From: Aspidapion aeneum
Lineage: Eukaryota > Arthropoda > Insecta > Coleoptera > Brentidae
Reading direction: 5' to 3'
Assembly (NCBI GenBank): GCA_963576565.1
Contig: OY755042.1
Location: 112,438,411-112,502,410 of the forward strand
DNA length: 64,000 nt
Part shown: piece by piece, positions 45,364 through 56,093 of the stretch
Layout of the letters: every line of letters begins with the position of its first letter
Numbering within the stretch: the first letter of the stretch is position 1
Translations under genes and position numbers: made by a program
Notes under the pieces: generated by a model
Database searches by the model: none
Told to the model about the DNA's origin: nothing
What the model saw: the letters and a program-made list of their open reading frames with translations, nothing else

Positions 45364-45371
45364 GTGTGGGG

Positions 45372-46005
45372 TAGAGGTGTTGATTTTCGTTACTTTTGAA
45401 TACTCTTTACCAATCGTTACTCGACTACTAATTAATCATTTTATATATTCGTTACTTTGATTACTGTAACTGTATTCAATTCAATTATACAATTAGGGCA
45501 AAATTATCGGACTGCGTTAATTCGAAGATCAATTACTTGTAGGTATATTTTTGTGTTTGATGTTATGGAAATATGCAATTGATATTTTTAAAATGCGGGC
45601 TAAAATTAAAAAAATAAATGTAGGAATTACGTAGGAACTGTTCTGTGTACAACTTTGTTTTAAAAATCTAATGCCTTACATACAAATAAATTAATACTTA
45701 ATACTAAAAGTAGATAAAAATAGAGACAAAAATAACAATCTTAAAGGACAACTCAAAAAATATACAAAAAAATTACCTTTTACAAATACAATTTAAATGC
45801 GCTAGTTACTTAAGTTATCATAGTTACTCCCTGATTTTGGATTACCGACTTTCGATTGATTACTGAATACTAAAATAATCAAAGGAATCAAAGTAATCCA
45901 AGTAACGAAAGTAATCATTTAATTTTCGGATCGGTATTCGTTACTCCGTTATTTATCGAGTAACGAGTACTCGAGTAACGAATAGTTACTTTTTCAACAT
46001 CTCTA
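45372..46005. mobile_element. hAT-type MITE (TAGAGGTGTTGA ends)
   Basis: The left TAGAGGTGTTGATTTTCGTT and inverted right end TAGAGATGTTGAAAAAGTAA are related; TAGRGRTG termini are typical of one hAT group. Flanks GTGTGGGG and GTGTTGGA agree at 6 of 8 positions, a decayed 8-bp TSD. The interior is dense in GTTACTC/GAGTAAC motifs in both orientations. Non-coding. Confidence 0.75.
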
Positions 46006-46019
46006 GTGTTGGATCAAAT

Positions 46020-46135
46020 GGGCGCCTGTCAAAAGAGAGCGGACAAAAGAGCGTACGGATAAAAGAGCGCATGGACAAATAAAAGAGCACACGGACAAGA
46101 GAGTGTTGACATGAGAGTGCGGACAAAAGAGCGCA
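46020..46135. repeat. Imperfect ~18-bp tandem repeat
   Basis: About six units of the type GCGGACAAAAGAGCGCAT with variable spacing. The minus-strand frame at 46029-46226 is a by-product. Confidence 0.75.
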
Positions 46136-46369
46136 TTATTCTTTTTCTTGTGTTTAATTCCACTACATTTTTTTTGGTGGGGGGGGGGGGATGATCAGGG
46201 GCTTTACTGACAAAGTTCAAATACATTTGCCATTAATTGACAAAGGTTAAGATCCTTTCAAGTATAAGAAAACACTAGAATATATGTGAATATATTTGTT
46301 TTTTTTTACCTTCCTAAACCGCGCAGCAATGGCTAGAGAAGAGAGGTATTATTATCAAAGCAAAATTTG

Positions 46370-46790
46370 TTTTTGAGTTAAAGTCGAAAATGACCTATCC
46401 TAACAGTATCGTGGTGATGTCTGTCTGTTTTTGTGTGTGTGTGTGTGTGTATGTCTGTGCGTCTCCTAAACCGCTAAACTGATTTTGATTAAATTTTTAG
46501 GTAAAATAGTGTTCAATACTCTAACGAGCTGTTTAGATTTTGGTTAAAATCCATTAATGATAATGACAGTTTCTCGACAATTAAAAAATATAAAAAATTC
46601 TAACTTTTTAACGGAGCATCGCATCAATAGGCGGGTTTCGGAATATAGTAGATTACATTTTGCTCAATATATTGTGTTATAACCAAAAACTTCGTAGGTG
46701 TTTTAGTTTCTGGGATATATACAAAAAACTGGTCTTAAGGCTGATATATCGTGGCTTCACTTGAGGTGTGCTGACACAAAGTATATAGCC
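46370..46790 (+). repeat. R2f interspersed repeat, best copy
   Basis: Landmarks in order: (GT)n at 46434-46450, CCTAAACCGCTAAACTGATT, TAACGAGCTGTTTAGATTTT, GTTATAACCAAAAACTTCGT, and CTTCACTTGAGGTGTGCTGA. The same order is found at 32830-33225. Non-coding, no TIR or tail recognised. Confidence 0.65.
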
Positions 46791-47264
46791 TTATACTTTG
46801 TGATAGTAGTAGTATTATTATGCTGGATATAAAACAGACACAACATAATCAGTTGGCAGAACTAAAACGAATCAAGATTCTCACACTGAAAGGAACACCC
46901 TTCAAATTTTTGCTTTATCTACAATAGGGTGTTTGACAGTAGTAAAAAATAAATATATATTTATTTTTAGATATCTCTTAAGGTCTTGGAAATGCTAAAA
47001 ACAAACTTTTTTGTTTAATTTTTTCCCGAATTCATAGTTCTTTTAATTAAATAAATTCATTGAATTCAAACAATTAACCACGTGATTCAAAACAGGCGGT
47101 CTACCAATCAGCTACGAGTGACGTCACAAAACAGTAAACGCTTCGAACGAACTTATTTTCTGTGTTATTTTCTTATGGATGGTAATGTTTGCTTTGGTTT
47201 AAAGTGCGAATTATCGTCCTAAATTAGATTTTATTTTGTGTTTTGCTTATAAAAAACATTTTCA

Positions 47265-47392
47265 ATGGAAAACGGATTATCCAAAGCCGATAGCTCCAAC
47301 TTGCCAATGCTGAATTCCTTTATGGTGGCAGGCTTCTTTGCCAACAACAGTGATTTTTGTTCTGCGGAATTTAGAAACGTTAAAATGTTGAT
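47265..47392 (+). pseudogene. First exon of a YqaJ-family nuclease gene (remnant)
   Basis: A 128-nt exon from ATG encodes MENGLSKADSSNLPMLNSFM and then VAGFFANNSDFCSAEFRNVK, ending at GTAAGT (47393). The pattern LSKADSSNLP...FMVAxFFxxNxDFxSAExRxVK is the N-terminus of a large insect family annotated as YqaJ/SWIM-type proteins, here recalled without a search. The frame is intact across the exon and the donor is consensus, but no continuing exon or YqaJ core (G-x-x-x-E/D catalytic set) follows before the right TIR. It is therefore a dead stub, or an exon that could be captured by a downstream gene. The THAP exon at 47850-47992 faces it. Confidence 0.6.
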
Positions 47393-47849
47393 GTAAGTAT
47401 GTATTCGATCAGTTGTTTTGTATATAACTAAAAGTTTTCTTACGATATTCTTCGCCTACTCTTACTCATTTAGATTTTGAGGTTAGGTTATAAATATGTT
47501 TGCTTTTTTGTTTAATATGCCACTTACAATGGATTCAATTAAATACTCAATCATTATTATTTTAAGCATTAAGAAACAATCAAAAATTCCTTTTTTAAAA
47601 CAAAATTTTCTACTCAGTCCTACATTGAGCCTGCATGTGCACTGCCTATCCTGCATTTAGAGGTACTCCCTAGTCCTGCCTAATAACTGCCTAGCACCGC
47701 CTAAAAATTTGTACACCTTTCTGCCTATTATAGTTGTTCACCCCTTGTAATAAACATAACCTCAAAAATTTTATCGTCATTTACGAAATAGTTATATATA
47801 TTATAGACAACGTGAGAAAAATTGATAGATACAATTTAGTTATACTCAC

Positions 47850-47992
47850 ATCAAAGGCCCTTGGGTCTCTTCGAGCAAATTCTAGCCACTTTTTCCGTTC
47901 TTTTACTGCTGTAGGCACATGAATAAATAGTTTTTCGGGTGTTTTTATGCTAGTATTCGAACACTAGGCACTACAAACTACTTATATGACAT
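47850..47992 (-). pseudogene. First exon of a THAP-domain protein (remnant)
   Basis: On the minus strand, an ATG at 47992 leads after a short frameshifted stretch to CSNTSIKTPEKLFIHVP and then VKERKKWLEFARRDPRAFD, followed by the donor GTGAGT (47849-47844). Spacing of Cys, the I-H-V-P turn, the central Trp and the basic A-R-R-D-P fits the first half of a THAP zinc finger (C2CH); the C-terminal Cys-His pair would be in the next exon, which is missing. A stop codon and a small indel lie just before the second zinc cysteine, so it is broken. THAP domains are found in several transposases, where they bind TIR sequences. Confidence 0.6.
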
Positions 47993-48250
47993 TTTTTTAC
48001 ATAAAAAACAGTAAAAACACAGACCAAAAACAAATAAACACTTGAATGCCGTGTATCTGTCCGCGAGTTTACTGCGCTGTGACGTCATTGCTAGAAATAA
48101 GCGTTTTAGCGGCAAATTCAAATCGGAAATTAGAAAACTTGATTTTAAATGTAGTTATGATAAAATATACTATTTTAATAATTTTGCGTAGCAAATTAGG
48201 GATCTATGTATCATTCTAAACTCTTTTCTAAAATTTGTGAAATACCCTAT

Positions 48251-48690
48251 TACATATCATACGAAAAAGAAAGGAATAAAAATAATAGAATCAATTAACG
48301 CTGACAGAAGAACGAAGTTTAAATTAAATTGCTCTTTAAATTTTTTTAAAGAATATCCTCATTCTGCAGCTTATTACTGACATTTTACCTTAAATACTAC
48401 ATGCAATTTTCTTCGTGTCGGAATATTTTTGATTCCTTAACGTACGCTATAGTACCTATAAGAGTATAGTAAATTACATATCAAAACACTAACATGTGCT
48501 TGAAAGAGAACTGAAGAATTTCGGTATGTGGAATAATAGTGCACTTAATAGAGAGGTTTTCAAAGAACGACATGTCATTTACGCCATGTCATCGATTTAC
48601 CACTTTAAATGGAGTAGTTAACACATAGTAATAATGATAACGGTTTTAAAGCTAAAATCTGACATTAGCGGCGTTCACACAAGGACTCAA
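48251..48690. other. Unassigned spacer
   Basis: No feature recognised. Confidence 0.4.
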
Positions 48691-48796
48691 GTCATGCAGT
48701 TTTAGAGCGCACTGCAAAGAAGGGGCACGTTTTTTCAAATGCAAAAAAAGAAACTTTGTATATCGGGCAAAAAAATCTTCGTTTATTCATTCATAG

Positions 48797-48838
48797 GCAG
48801 AGCGCTTTCGACCACTTTCTGGCCATCATCAGTGCCTC
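48797..48838 (-). ncRNA. Hammerhead-like motif (PLE pseudo-LTR type)
   Basis: The minus strand reads CTGATGA - T - GGCC - loop AGAAAGT - GGTC - GAAA - GCGC. This is the same core order as in the PLE ends at 56.5 and 58.3 kb. The surrounding 48700-48868 probably is a solo PLE-type terminal repeat. Cleavage site and stems I/III not verified. Confidence 0.45.
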
Positions 48839-48871
48839 TGAAATAAAGGCAGCGTATTTTTACAATTATAA

Positions 48872-50345
48872 TGACAGAGGTCAAAAACGTGTGCACAACC
48901 TTCAAAAGCGGTAAGTCTGCCGGACCCGGAAATACCCCAGATGAACTTATTAAATATGGCACTGAAGAACTGTTTTGGAGATTACGGAATATTTTCCAAA
49001 AATATTTAAAAGGAGCTGTAGTACCAACGTGAAAAACGTCATATATATCCACAATACACAAAAAAGGAAGGAAAGATATATGTGACAATTATAGAGGTAT
49101 ATCTGTAACTAGTACGCTAAGCAAAATATATGGCAAAATAATAAGAAATAAAGTGGAGAGCGAATATAAAGATATGGAGGCAGAAGAACAAGCCGGTTTC
49201 ATGGCGGGTAGATCGACTTCAGATCATCTCTTTTGCATAACCCAAGTTACTGCATCTGCTTTACGTAGATTTGCAGAAGGCATATGATAGTATACCACTA
49301 AATCTACTTTGGAAAGCGTTGGAAAAGACAAACATAAGCGTACAAATAATTAAGGCCATCAAAAAGTTATACCGCAATAGCAAGGCAAAAGTTAAAATAA
49401 AAGCAAAACTAACTAAAGGCTTTCAAGTAAATAAAGGTCTTAAACAAGGTTGCTGTATCTCGTCTACGCTCTTCAAGATATATTTGGAACAAGTCCTTAA
49501 AGTCTGGAAGAGAAAATGCCAAAACATGGGAATTGCGTTGGATGAAAGAACCTTGTATACTTTACGTTTCGCCGATGATCAGATAGTGGTGGCTCAGGAT
49601 TATGACGACCTCGAATATATGACACGAAAACTAATAGAAGAGTACAATAAGTGGGGACTAGAGGTTAATATCAATAAGACAGAGTATATGTGTATTGGAG
49701 GAACGAAACAGGATCTAATCTTAAATACTGGGCAGCGAATTCAGTCCTGTAATGAGTATAAATACTTAGGTCTAAAAATTACAGCTAACGGAACACTAGA
49801 CAAAGCTATAAAAGATAGAAACATACAAGGAAGAAAAGCAATAACTTTATTAAATTGAATAATTTGGGACCAAAGTATATCAAAACATAACAAAAAGCTC
49901 ATATACAACACCATTGTAAAAAGTATTATTACATACGGCTCAGAGGTATGGCCAATCAACGAGAGAACAGAAAAAATGCTTTCCGCTACGGAGATGGACT
50001 ATTGGAGAAGAGCAGCAGGGAAATCAAAAAGAGAAAGAGTTACAAATCAAAGAATAAGAGAAATTATGACAGTGGGTGAAAGTACTTTAGTGGATGATAT
50101 AAGAATAAAATAACTGGTGTGGTACGGACATGTACAAAGAATGGGTGATGGAAGACTACCTAAACAAATATTACAATGGAAATCAACTGGCCGAAGAAAA
50201 CGAGGAAGGCCGAGGAGAAGCTGGAGAGAAGGAATAGACAGTGAAATAAGAATAAAAGGCCTAGATGATGAATTATGGGCAAACAGAAACGAGTGAAGAT
50301 TGGGTATCGGAAGACGTAGAACGTTGTAAAACTGATAAATATATA
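48872..50345 (+). pseudogene. Second RTE-like non-LTR retrotransposon family (RTE-B)
   Basis: The trail of RT sequence: GKSAGPGNTPDELIKYG, a stop near 49030, ISTIHKKGRKDICDNYRGIS (fingers), EEQAGFMAGRSTSDHLFCIT, then a frameshift plus deletion into LYVDLQKAYDSIPLNLLWKA (motif A). The open frame 49271-49858 starts with TTG, not a genuine start. It holds GLKQGCCISSTLFKIYL (motif B), FADDQIVVAQD (motif C) and VNINKTEYMCIGG. After stops come VKSIITYGSEVWPINERTEK, VWYGHVQRMGDGRLPKQI, GRRKRGRPRRSWREGID and GIGRRRTL. The 3' end runs into an AT-dinucleotide tract. Related to RTE-A but clearly a different family. Confidence 0.85.
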
Positions 50346-50869
50346 TATGACAGTTTGTAAAAATAAGAGACATGTTTTCTTGATCTTTGGGTGGTTCCTT
50401 AAGTCTACATAAATTTGATAAAATTAAAATACACTAAAACAGATTAAAATTTACTAAAACTATAAGGTACTTTGGGTTCAAATTTCAGTCGTTCTGTTTC
50501 AAAAACTTTAAATTTCTTTTGAAAAATAATATATAAAAAAATTCTTATCTTCTAGGTTAGGAACTTAATGTTTGTTTTTATTTGAAACAGGTTTCAGTAA
50601 AAATTTACTTTTAAACGTTGCTTTTGACAACGAAGTGTTTATGTTAATCGCTTTTAATATGGGTGAAGAGAAGAGATGTTGGTGCTTTGCAAGATACTTT
50701 AAGGGGGGTTTTATATATTGGATTTTAAAGGTAGGTTTATATTTGCGTTTAAAGTAATGTGGTGTGAAGTGAGGTAGTATTTGGTGTATTTGTGTGGGCG
50801 AATCTGTGTGTTAATGTTTTTATATGGAAGTCAATCTGTTTCTGTTCCTCACCTTGTTGTTTGTGTTCA
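50346..50869. other. Unassigned spacer
   Basis: The open frame 50572-50757 (+) has no recognisable domain. Confidence 0.4.
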
Positions 50870-51150
50870 TAAAATTGCTAGAAGGGGGGTTTGGGTCGAT
50901 TAGTCTCCGATATAATGGTGTAAGGCTTCTTTTTAAAGTTGTTTGCTTGTTTAAACATTTTAAGGACTTTTTTGTTAGGTAATTGTTGATCTCTATGTCT
51001 TCGGTAAAGTCTAATCTTGTGAAGTTTTTGGTGGTCAGGTGATGAAGGATTCTAGAGTTGCTGTTTGGGCTGAATCAGAGTTTTGTTCTGGCAATTCAAG
51101 GTTTCTGCTTGTTCTTCCAACGTAAAGCGTGGAAAAAGATAGTGAACTCA
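50870..51150 (-). pseudogene. Penelope-like element, GIY-YIG endonuclease remnant
   Basis: The minus strand at 51124-51090 encodes YVGRTSRNLEL, the second half of a GIY-YIG motif (Y-x-G-x-T-x-R-x-x-x-x-R), followed in shifted frames by a basic, Thr-rich C-terminus down to about 50870 (for example FTEDIEINNYLTKKSL). The endonuclease of PLEs cuts target DNA for reverse transcription. The RT domain is not found upstream (51150-52215), so this is a short 3' relic with stops. It differs from the PLE at 56.5 kb. Confidence 0.5.
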
Positions 51151-52215
51151 AGATCACGAGCAGTCAAGAATAAACGATGACTGACTTCTCTGATTTGCTA
51201 ACGATTTCGCTGGTTGCATTGCACTCCTGCTGTAGTATGATTTATGCCTATTTTTATTTTAGTAATTGCAGTAGAACATAAATAAATAGTATGTCACAGT
51301 ATGTTAGTGTTATTTCAAAACTTACTTGATGTTTTTGATACGTTATTATTTGTTTTTCTTTTGGTTTATTTCTTGTTTGTTTTATTTTGTTTACTTGGTT
51401 AAGGAGCAAAACGTAAATATTTATGTCTTTCTTGAGCGACAAACTTTTTTTATTTAAATTTCATTTGACAAAAGGCTTTAAAAACATTTTCGTATAAATA
51501 TAAGCTTATTTTTGGTTAACTTTTAGTTAAAACAATTAAGGAAAAAATGGTTTTTATGTTTCACCAAGATTTATCAATGTTTTCGGTTCGTAAAAGGCAT
51601 TCGTTTTTCTAAAAAATCGATTTTAAATAATGTTTCCCGCAACATACATCATAAAATTCCAGAATAGGCAAATTTTTATTAAAATTTAGAATCCCTCCTT
51701 CCGATTTTTTTTCCTGCGCAAGGCTCTGGTGCACATTGAAACCTAAGCTTCCAAATAATGATTTAATTAAAATGAAAATAACTCAAAATTTTAATGCGAC
51801 TCGCAAATTAACAAATAAACAGGAGCACTGATTGCTTGCTGATTGGATAATTCCTAAATGAAAAATCATATCCCGTTCTGGAGTTCATTAGACTTAAATA
51901 TTCCCCTTTATGGAAACAAACAAATCAAAAATATAAATTACTGATTCATACGGGAAACACGGCGAAAATATTTGAAACTTTTGAAAATTGATTCGTATAC
52001 GGTCACATTGACATTCTAGCTTGGTTTCTCTGGTAAAATAGTGTATAATACTATAAAGAGCTACCTATTATTATTGTTTTTATATATAAATAATAAATTA
52101 TCACACCTAGTTTATTTTCTCTTCTAATGGCAAAGATTAAAATTTAATTGTCGTAAATACCAAATCGTCGAAATCAAAACAAACCGCCCGCGTCCGACCG
52201 ATAATGCCAAAATGT
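51151..52215. other. Unassigned region
   Basis: No coding or repeat signal recognised; AT-rich. Confidence 0.4.
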
Positions 52216-52223
52216 CTAAGCGC

Positions 52224-52792
52224 TAGTGGTGTGCAAATACTATTCATTCGATACTTTAATATCTGATACATGGACGAATTCGAAGTAATCGAATCCTTCG
52301 ACGCCAAATACCCGTTACTTGAATCCCGAATGGGAACAAAGCCGAAGTGTTACTTTCGTATCAATCATATCGGCAACGACCGTATGAGTAACGAGTTTGG
52401 AGTACTTGTAATCATTTGGACCGATATTTATTTACTTATATAATTGATTATTTGATTCAATAGCTGTTGATGTGTTATGTCTAGCGGGATGGCTTATCTG
52501 GCGCAGTGTTGCCAGGCTCAGAAGTGTATTTTCCCCAGAATGTATTTGAAAAGTTGCCAGATTTTGAACAAAATATATCTCCATTTTCGTAATAAAAAAC
52601 TACAAACATGTAAAACATCAATATTATTATTTTTTGCATACTTAGTACTTAAAATTTCAACTCTACTCAGTATTTATTGGATTTACCGATAATATAATGA
52701 TTACTTAGTACCGAATACAAAATATCTGATACTCGAATAGTAAGTATCAGTATTTACTCGATACTTGGAAAAGTAATCGTTGCACATAACTA
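52224..52792. mobile_element. hAT MITE with perfect 8-bp TSD
   Basis: The ends TAGTGGTGTGCAA and TTGCACATAACTA (inverse TAGTTATGTGCAA) are flanked by CTAAGCGC at 52216-52223 and 52793-52800. The interior is rich in CGATACTT/GATACTCGAATA repeats. Non-coding; the frame at 52477-52692 is not supported. Confidence 0.9.
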
Positions 52793-52800
52793 CTAAGCGC

Positions 52801-53389
52801 ACGAATTAAAAGTGCCCGTAAGCTGCTCTAACATGCAATGCGAATCGATGACGCAGGGGTCATCACGGGAGTGCGGGCGGATCGAGGCTAGTTTTTGTAT
52901 ACGCGCTGTGCCGAAGGAAGGTTCATCAGATTCTACTCACTATAAAATTCTATTGGGACATGTCGTCATCTCTTTCTATATTTCGTAATTAGCATGCGAC
53001 ATAACATCTAGGGTGCATAGAATTTGGTTCCAGTAAATAAAAGCGTTGTTTGATGGAAAGTACAACGATAAAAGTAAAGAATTAGATTCGAACTAACTAT
53101 ATAGCGAATCCGCCATTCCCCACAGGCTGGGTTGAATACGAATACAAACACATACATACCAGGTATTAATTCCTAGATTATATGTCAGTCTTTAGTGAAT
53201 TTCTTTTGGGGCAATTATGAATTAAATTAAGGAATGATCAAAGTTTAATATTTTGTTAAGTAAAATTTTGGAGTGCACGTGCATATGTGCACTTATGGAA
53301 AAACTGCCACTGTTTTACAATCAATATGCGGTTTTCACAATCTAGTAGAACTCGTTTTTATAAATAATTTATAATAAAAACATCGTAGG
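52801..53389. other. Unassigned spacer
   Basis: No feature recognised. Confidence 0.4.
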
Positions 53390-53815
53390 AGTTTCTTTTT
53401 CTGAGATATTTACAAAAAACTGTTTTCAAGGCTGATATAGCGAGTATTTTACTTGAAGTGTGCTAATGGGCTAGGCTAGGAAAGTATCAGAACCTTCATG
53501 GATCCATTTATTTCAAGATATATAAACCTAGTAACGTTAAAATATTAAACAGATCAAAAGTGTGTACCACAGCACGTCATATACAACACAAAATATTACT
53601 TTTAATTTGGTTAAACAATAAAAACTTATCAATCCAACGTGCAGCAATTTTCGAAATGGAAAACGAGGGGCCGAATTTGATCAAATAAACATTGTTGTAT
53701 AACAACGATAAAACGTCAAATGTTTTACTAAAATAAATAATATTAGAATCATGTCAATCAAAAGATAAATGGATCAATGACGGATCTGATACCTTCCTAG
53801 CTAGCCTATTAGCCA
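53390..53815. repeat. Two inverted R2f end fragments
   Basis: 53390-53510 (+) ends with CTTGAAGTGTGCTAATGGGC and GGAAAGTATCAGA; 53760-53815 holds the inverse (GATCTGATACCTTCCTAGCT). The inner 250 bp is unrelated. Confidence 0.55.
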
Positions 53816-54240
53816 GAGATATTAGAACATTGAATTTCACAACCAACCAAAATAGAAAAAGTGGGGACGCCATGCGTTTGACATATCGAAAACAATCGTT
53901 GGGCACTTGGTGTTCTGTGGGTCATGGTCTGCCGGCAGCCCAAACCAAACTGTTTTATACTTTGATTTTCTTGTGACGGGCCCGTGCAAAATGACAGAAG
54001 ACGGGTTGTTTTTGTGTTGTATTACTGATATTTCTTCAATTTATCCAAATTCGATTAAGACAACTCGGAAAAACTTTCAAGTAAACAAAAACAGCGGTTG
54101 ACAAGAATTTGACATTTCGTCTTTTGTTCTCTGGGTTTTTTTGGTTGGGACGCGGCCATTTTGGATTTGCCGGTTTTACTTTGGTCAAATCCAATCCGCT
54201 AATGTTCTATTATCCGTGCTTTTAGCACCACAAAGTATAT
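53816..54240. other. Unassigned spacer
   Basis: Frames at 53907-54101 and 54141-54347 lack recognisable domains; the second overlaps the RTE relic in the wrong orientation. Confidence 0.4.
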
Positions 54241-54244
54241 GTAT

Positions 54245-55335
54245 ACCTTGTGTTGTCCGATGCCTATTCTCCACTTCCTTCGATCCTAACAATCATTTTT
54301 TTGACTCGTTGGTCTTTGGATTGACTGTTCATTCCATTCCACTTTAGGACGCCGTCTTTTTCTGCGCCCTATTAGTTGTCATTCTAGGATCTGCTTTGGT
54401 AATCTTTCGTCGTTCATCCGTTGTACACGGCCGTACCATATCAGTTGTCTTTTAGTGATGTCATCCGTTAGCTTCCATCGATTCTTCCTTATATGATCTG
54501 TTTTAGATATTCTCATTGATCTTCTTGTTTCATCGATTTCGACACTTTCTCAAGTCTCTATTCCATACAACAGCGTGCTTTATGACATGATTTCATATAT
54601 GTTAAATTTTACATTTCTTTTATCTCTCTGCTCCATAAAATACTGTTAAGACATCCAATAACCTTTTTTGCTTTTACTATTATTTTTTGCAGTTCTTTAC
54701 AGTCTGTTCGTGTCTTATTAAATGTGACATCCAAGTACACATACTCGTTGCATTAAGATACTGTTTGTCTATTGTCTGGTTCTAGCTCACTTGCTTCGTT
54801 TAAAATACATAAATACTGTGTCTTGTCCACGTCTCCATATCTTCTTTATCATTAGCTACAATTACTTGATCATCGGCAAACTCTAGTGTGTACAGCAAAC
54901 TGTAGTGTGTATATGATAAATCAGTCGTTAATTTGTATTCCCGTACTGTGTACCTTACGTTTCCAGTTTTTTAGAGCTATTACTATATATATTTTAAAAA
55001 TAGTTGGAGAGAACAACATTCCTTTAAACCTTTTGTTATCAGGAATTATTTTAAAAGTCGATTTCCAATTTTAATTGAGAATTTGACCTTTTGTCTAGTT
55101 TTTTAGTAGTAGTATTAGTTTGCTCTAACACTGTTTTTCTACTGGAACGGTATCATATGCTTTTCGTAGGTCAACAAAGGTTATATAAGTTTTTATTCTT
55201 CTAGCACTCCTTTTCTCAATTACTTGTTTAAGACATAAAACATTATCACTACAAGATCTGCCTGCATGAAACCCACTTTGCTCTTCTAGATCTCTAAGAA
55301 TATATTCAGCATTATGATTTTTTAATCAAATGGTC
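54245..55335 (-). pseudogene. RTE-A retrotransposon, old copy reaching further 5'
   Basis: The minus strand includes, from its 5' side (about 55335), SCSDNVLCLKQVIEKR-type sequence and VDLRKAYDTVPVEK (motif A, catalytic Asp present), then motif C around 54870 with a local duplication (CAAACTSTAGTGTGTA twice), YGHVQRM and GRRKRRRPK sequence to 54245. It has many deletions and frameshifts, more than the other RTE-A copies, so it is older. The 3' terminal ~20 bp and tail are missing. Confidence 0.8.
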
Positions 55336-55889
55336 AGTGCGATTGCTATTGTTATGTTTTTGTTTTTAAATTATTGATTATTTCCACACACTTTCAAAAT
55401 CTTTTTCCCAACGAAAGATCAAGTTTGCTACTCTCCTAAATGTATAAAATTTTGGTATTTTTGCTGAGTCAAGATTCATTTTTACAGTATCTTAAACTAA
55501 ACCTAAAGTTGCATTATTTTCGTTGCACTCAATTTCTGATAAAAGCTAAATAGAAAAGCATTTTCTATTTCGAAGAGGAAACCTTATCCTGACAAAAGAA
55601 GAACAATGTAATGAGGTACACGACGAGTACAAAAGAACAAGGAATATAGTGGAGAGAAGAATAATACAAATGAGATATTATCAAGGCTCTTATTTTCTTT
55701 ACTTTACTCTAGAGTTCCAGACGAATTTTTAATGTAAATGAAAAAAAAAAGTTTGAGAGTTTAGAACTAAATTAAAATTTTTATATCCTGCTGCTTAATA
55801 TTTAAATCGAAAACCTGATTTATTTCACAACAAAGGTCAGCGGTAACAGTGCCGTATTTAAAAATATATTCTTGAGGGGTTTGGATATA
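55336..55889. other. Unassigned spacer
   Basis: No feature recognised. Confidence 0.4.
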
Positions 55890-55897
55890 CCGCGTGA

Positions 55898-56085
55898 CAG
55901 TGGCGTATATAGAAAAAAGTTTCGGGGTGGGCCCGAGGCAGTTTTGGGGGGGGGCCCGAGACCCCATGAGGGGTATTTTATGCTATTTTATGTTTTTATT
56001 CATGAAATATGTCGAAAATATCTAAAAAAATATTAGCTTCGGGGGTGGCCCGGGCCCCCCAGGCCCCCCCATATATACGCCAGTG
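55898..56085. mobile_element. 188-bp hAT MITE with perfect 8-bp TSD
   Basis: The ends CAGTGGCGTATATAG and TATATACGCCAGTG are flanked by CCGCGTGA at 55890-55897 and 56086-56093. C/G homopolymer blocks (GGGGGGGGCCC, CCCAGGCCCCCCC) lie inside both ends. CAGTGGCGTA is a typical hAT terminus. Non-coding. Confidence 0.9.
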
Positions 56086-56093
56086 CCGCGTGA

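Larger units (their letters stand above)
46924..48250. mobile_element. Internally deleted TIR transposon carrying YqaJ and THAP first exons
   Basis: The ends ATAGGGTGTTTGACA (46924) and the inverse of the right end (ATAGGGTATTTCACA, ending 48250) match at 13 of 15, flanked by TACA (46920-46923, 48251-48254). Subterminal TGACGTCA palindromes lie inside both ends (about 47119 and 48080), each next to CAGTAAAC. Two first exons point inward from the ends: YqaJ-family on plus, THAP on minus, each ending at a splice donor. A THAP protein paired with a YqaJ nuclease matches my recollection of ISL2EU-type transposons; that name is inference. Confidence 0.65.
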
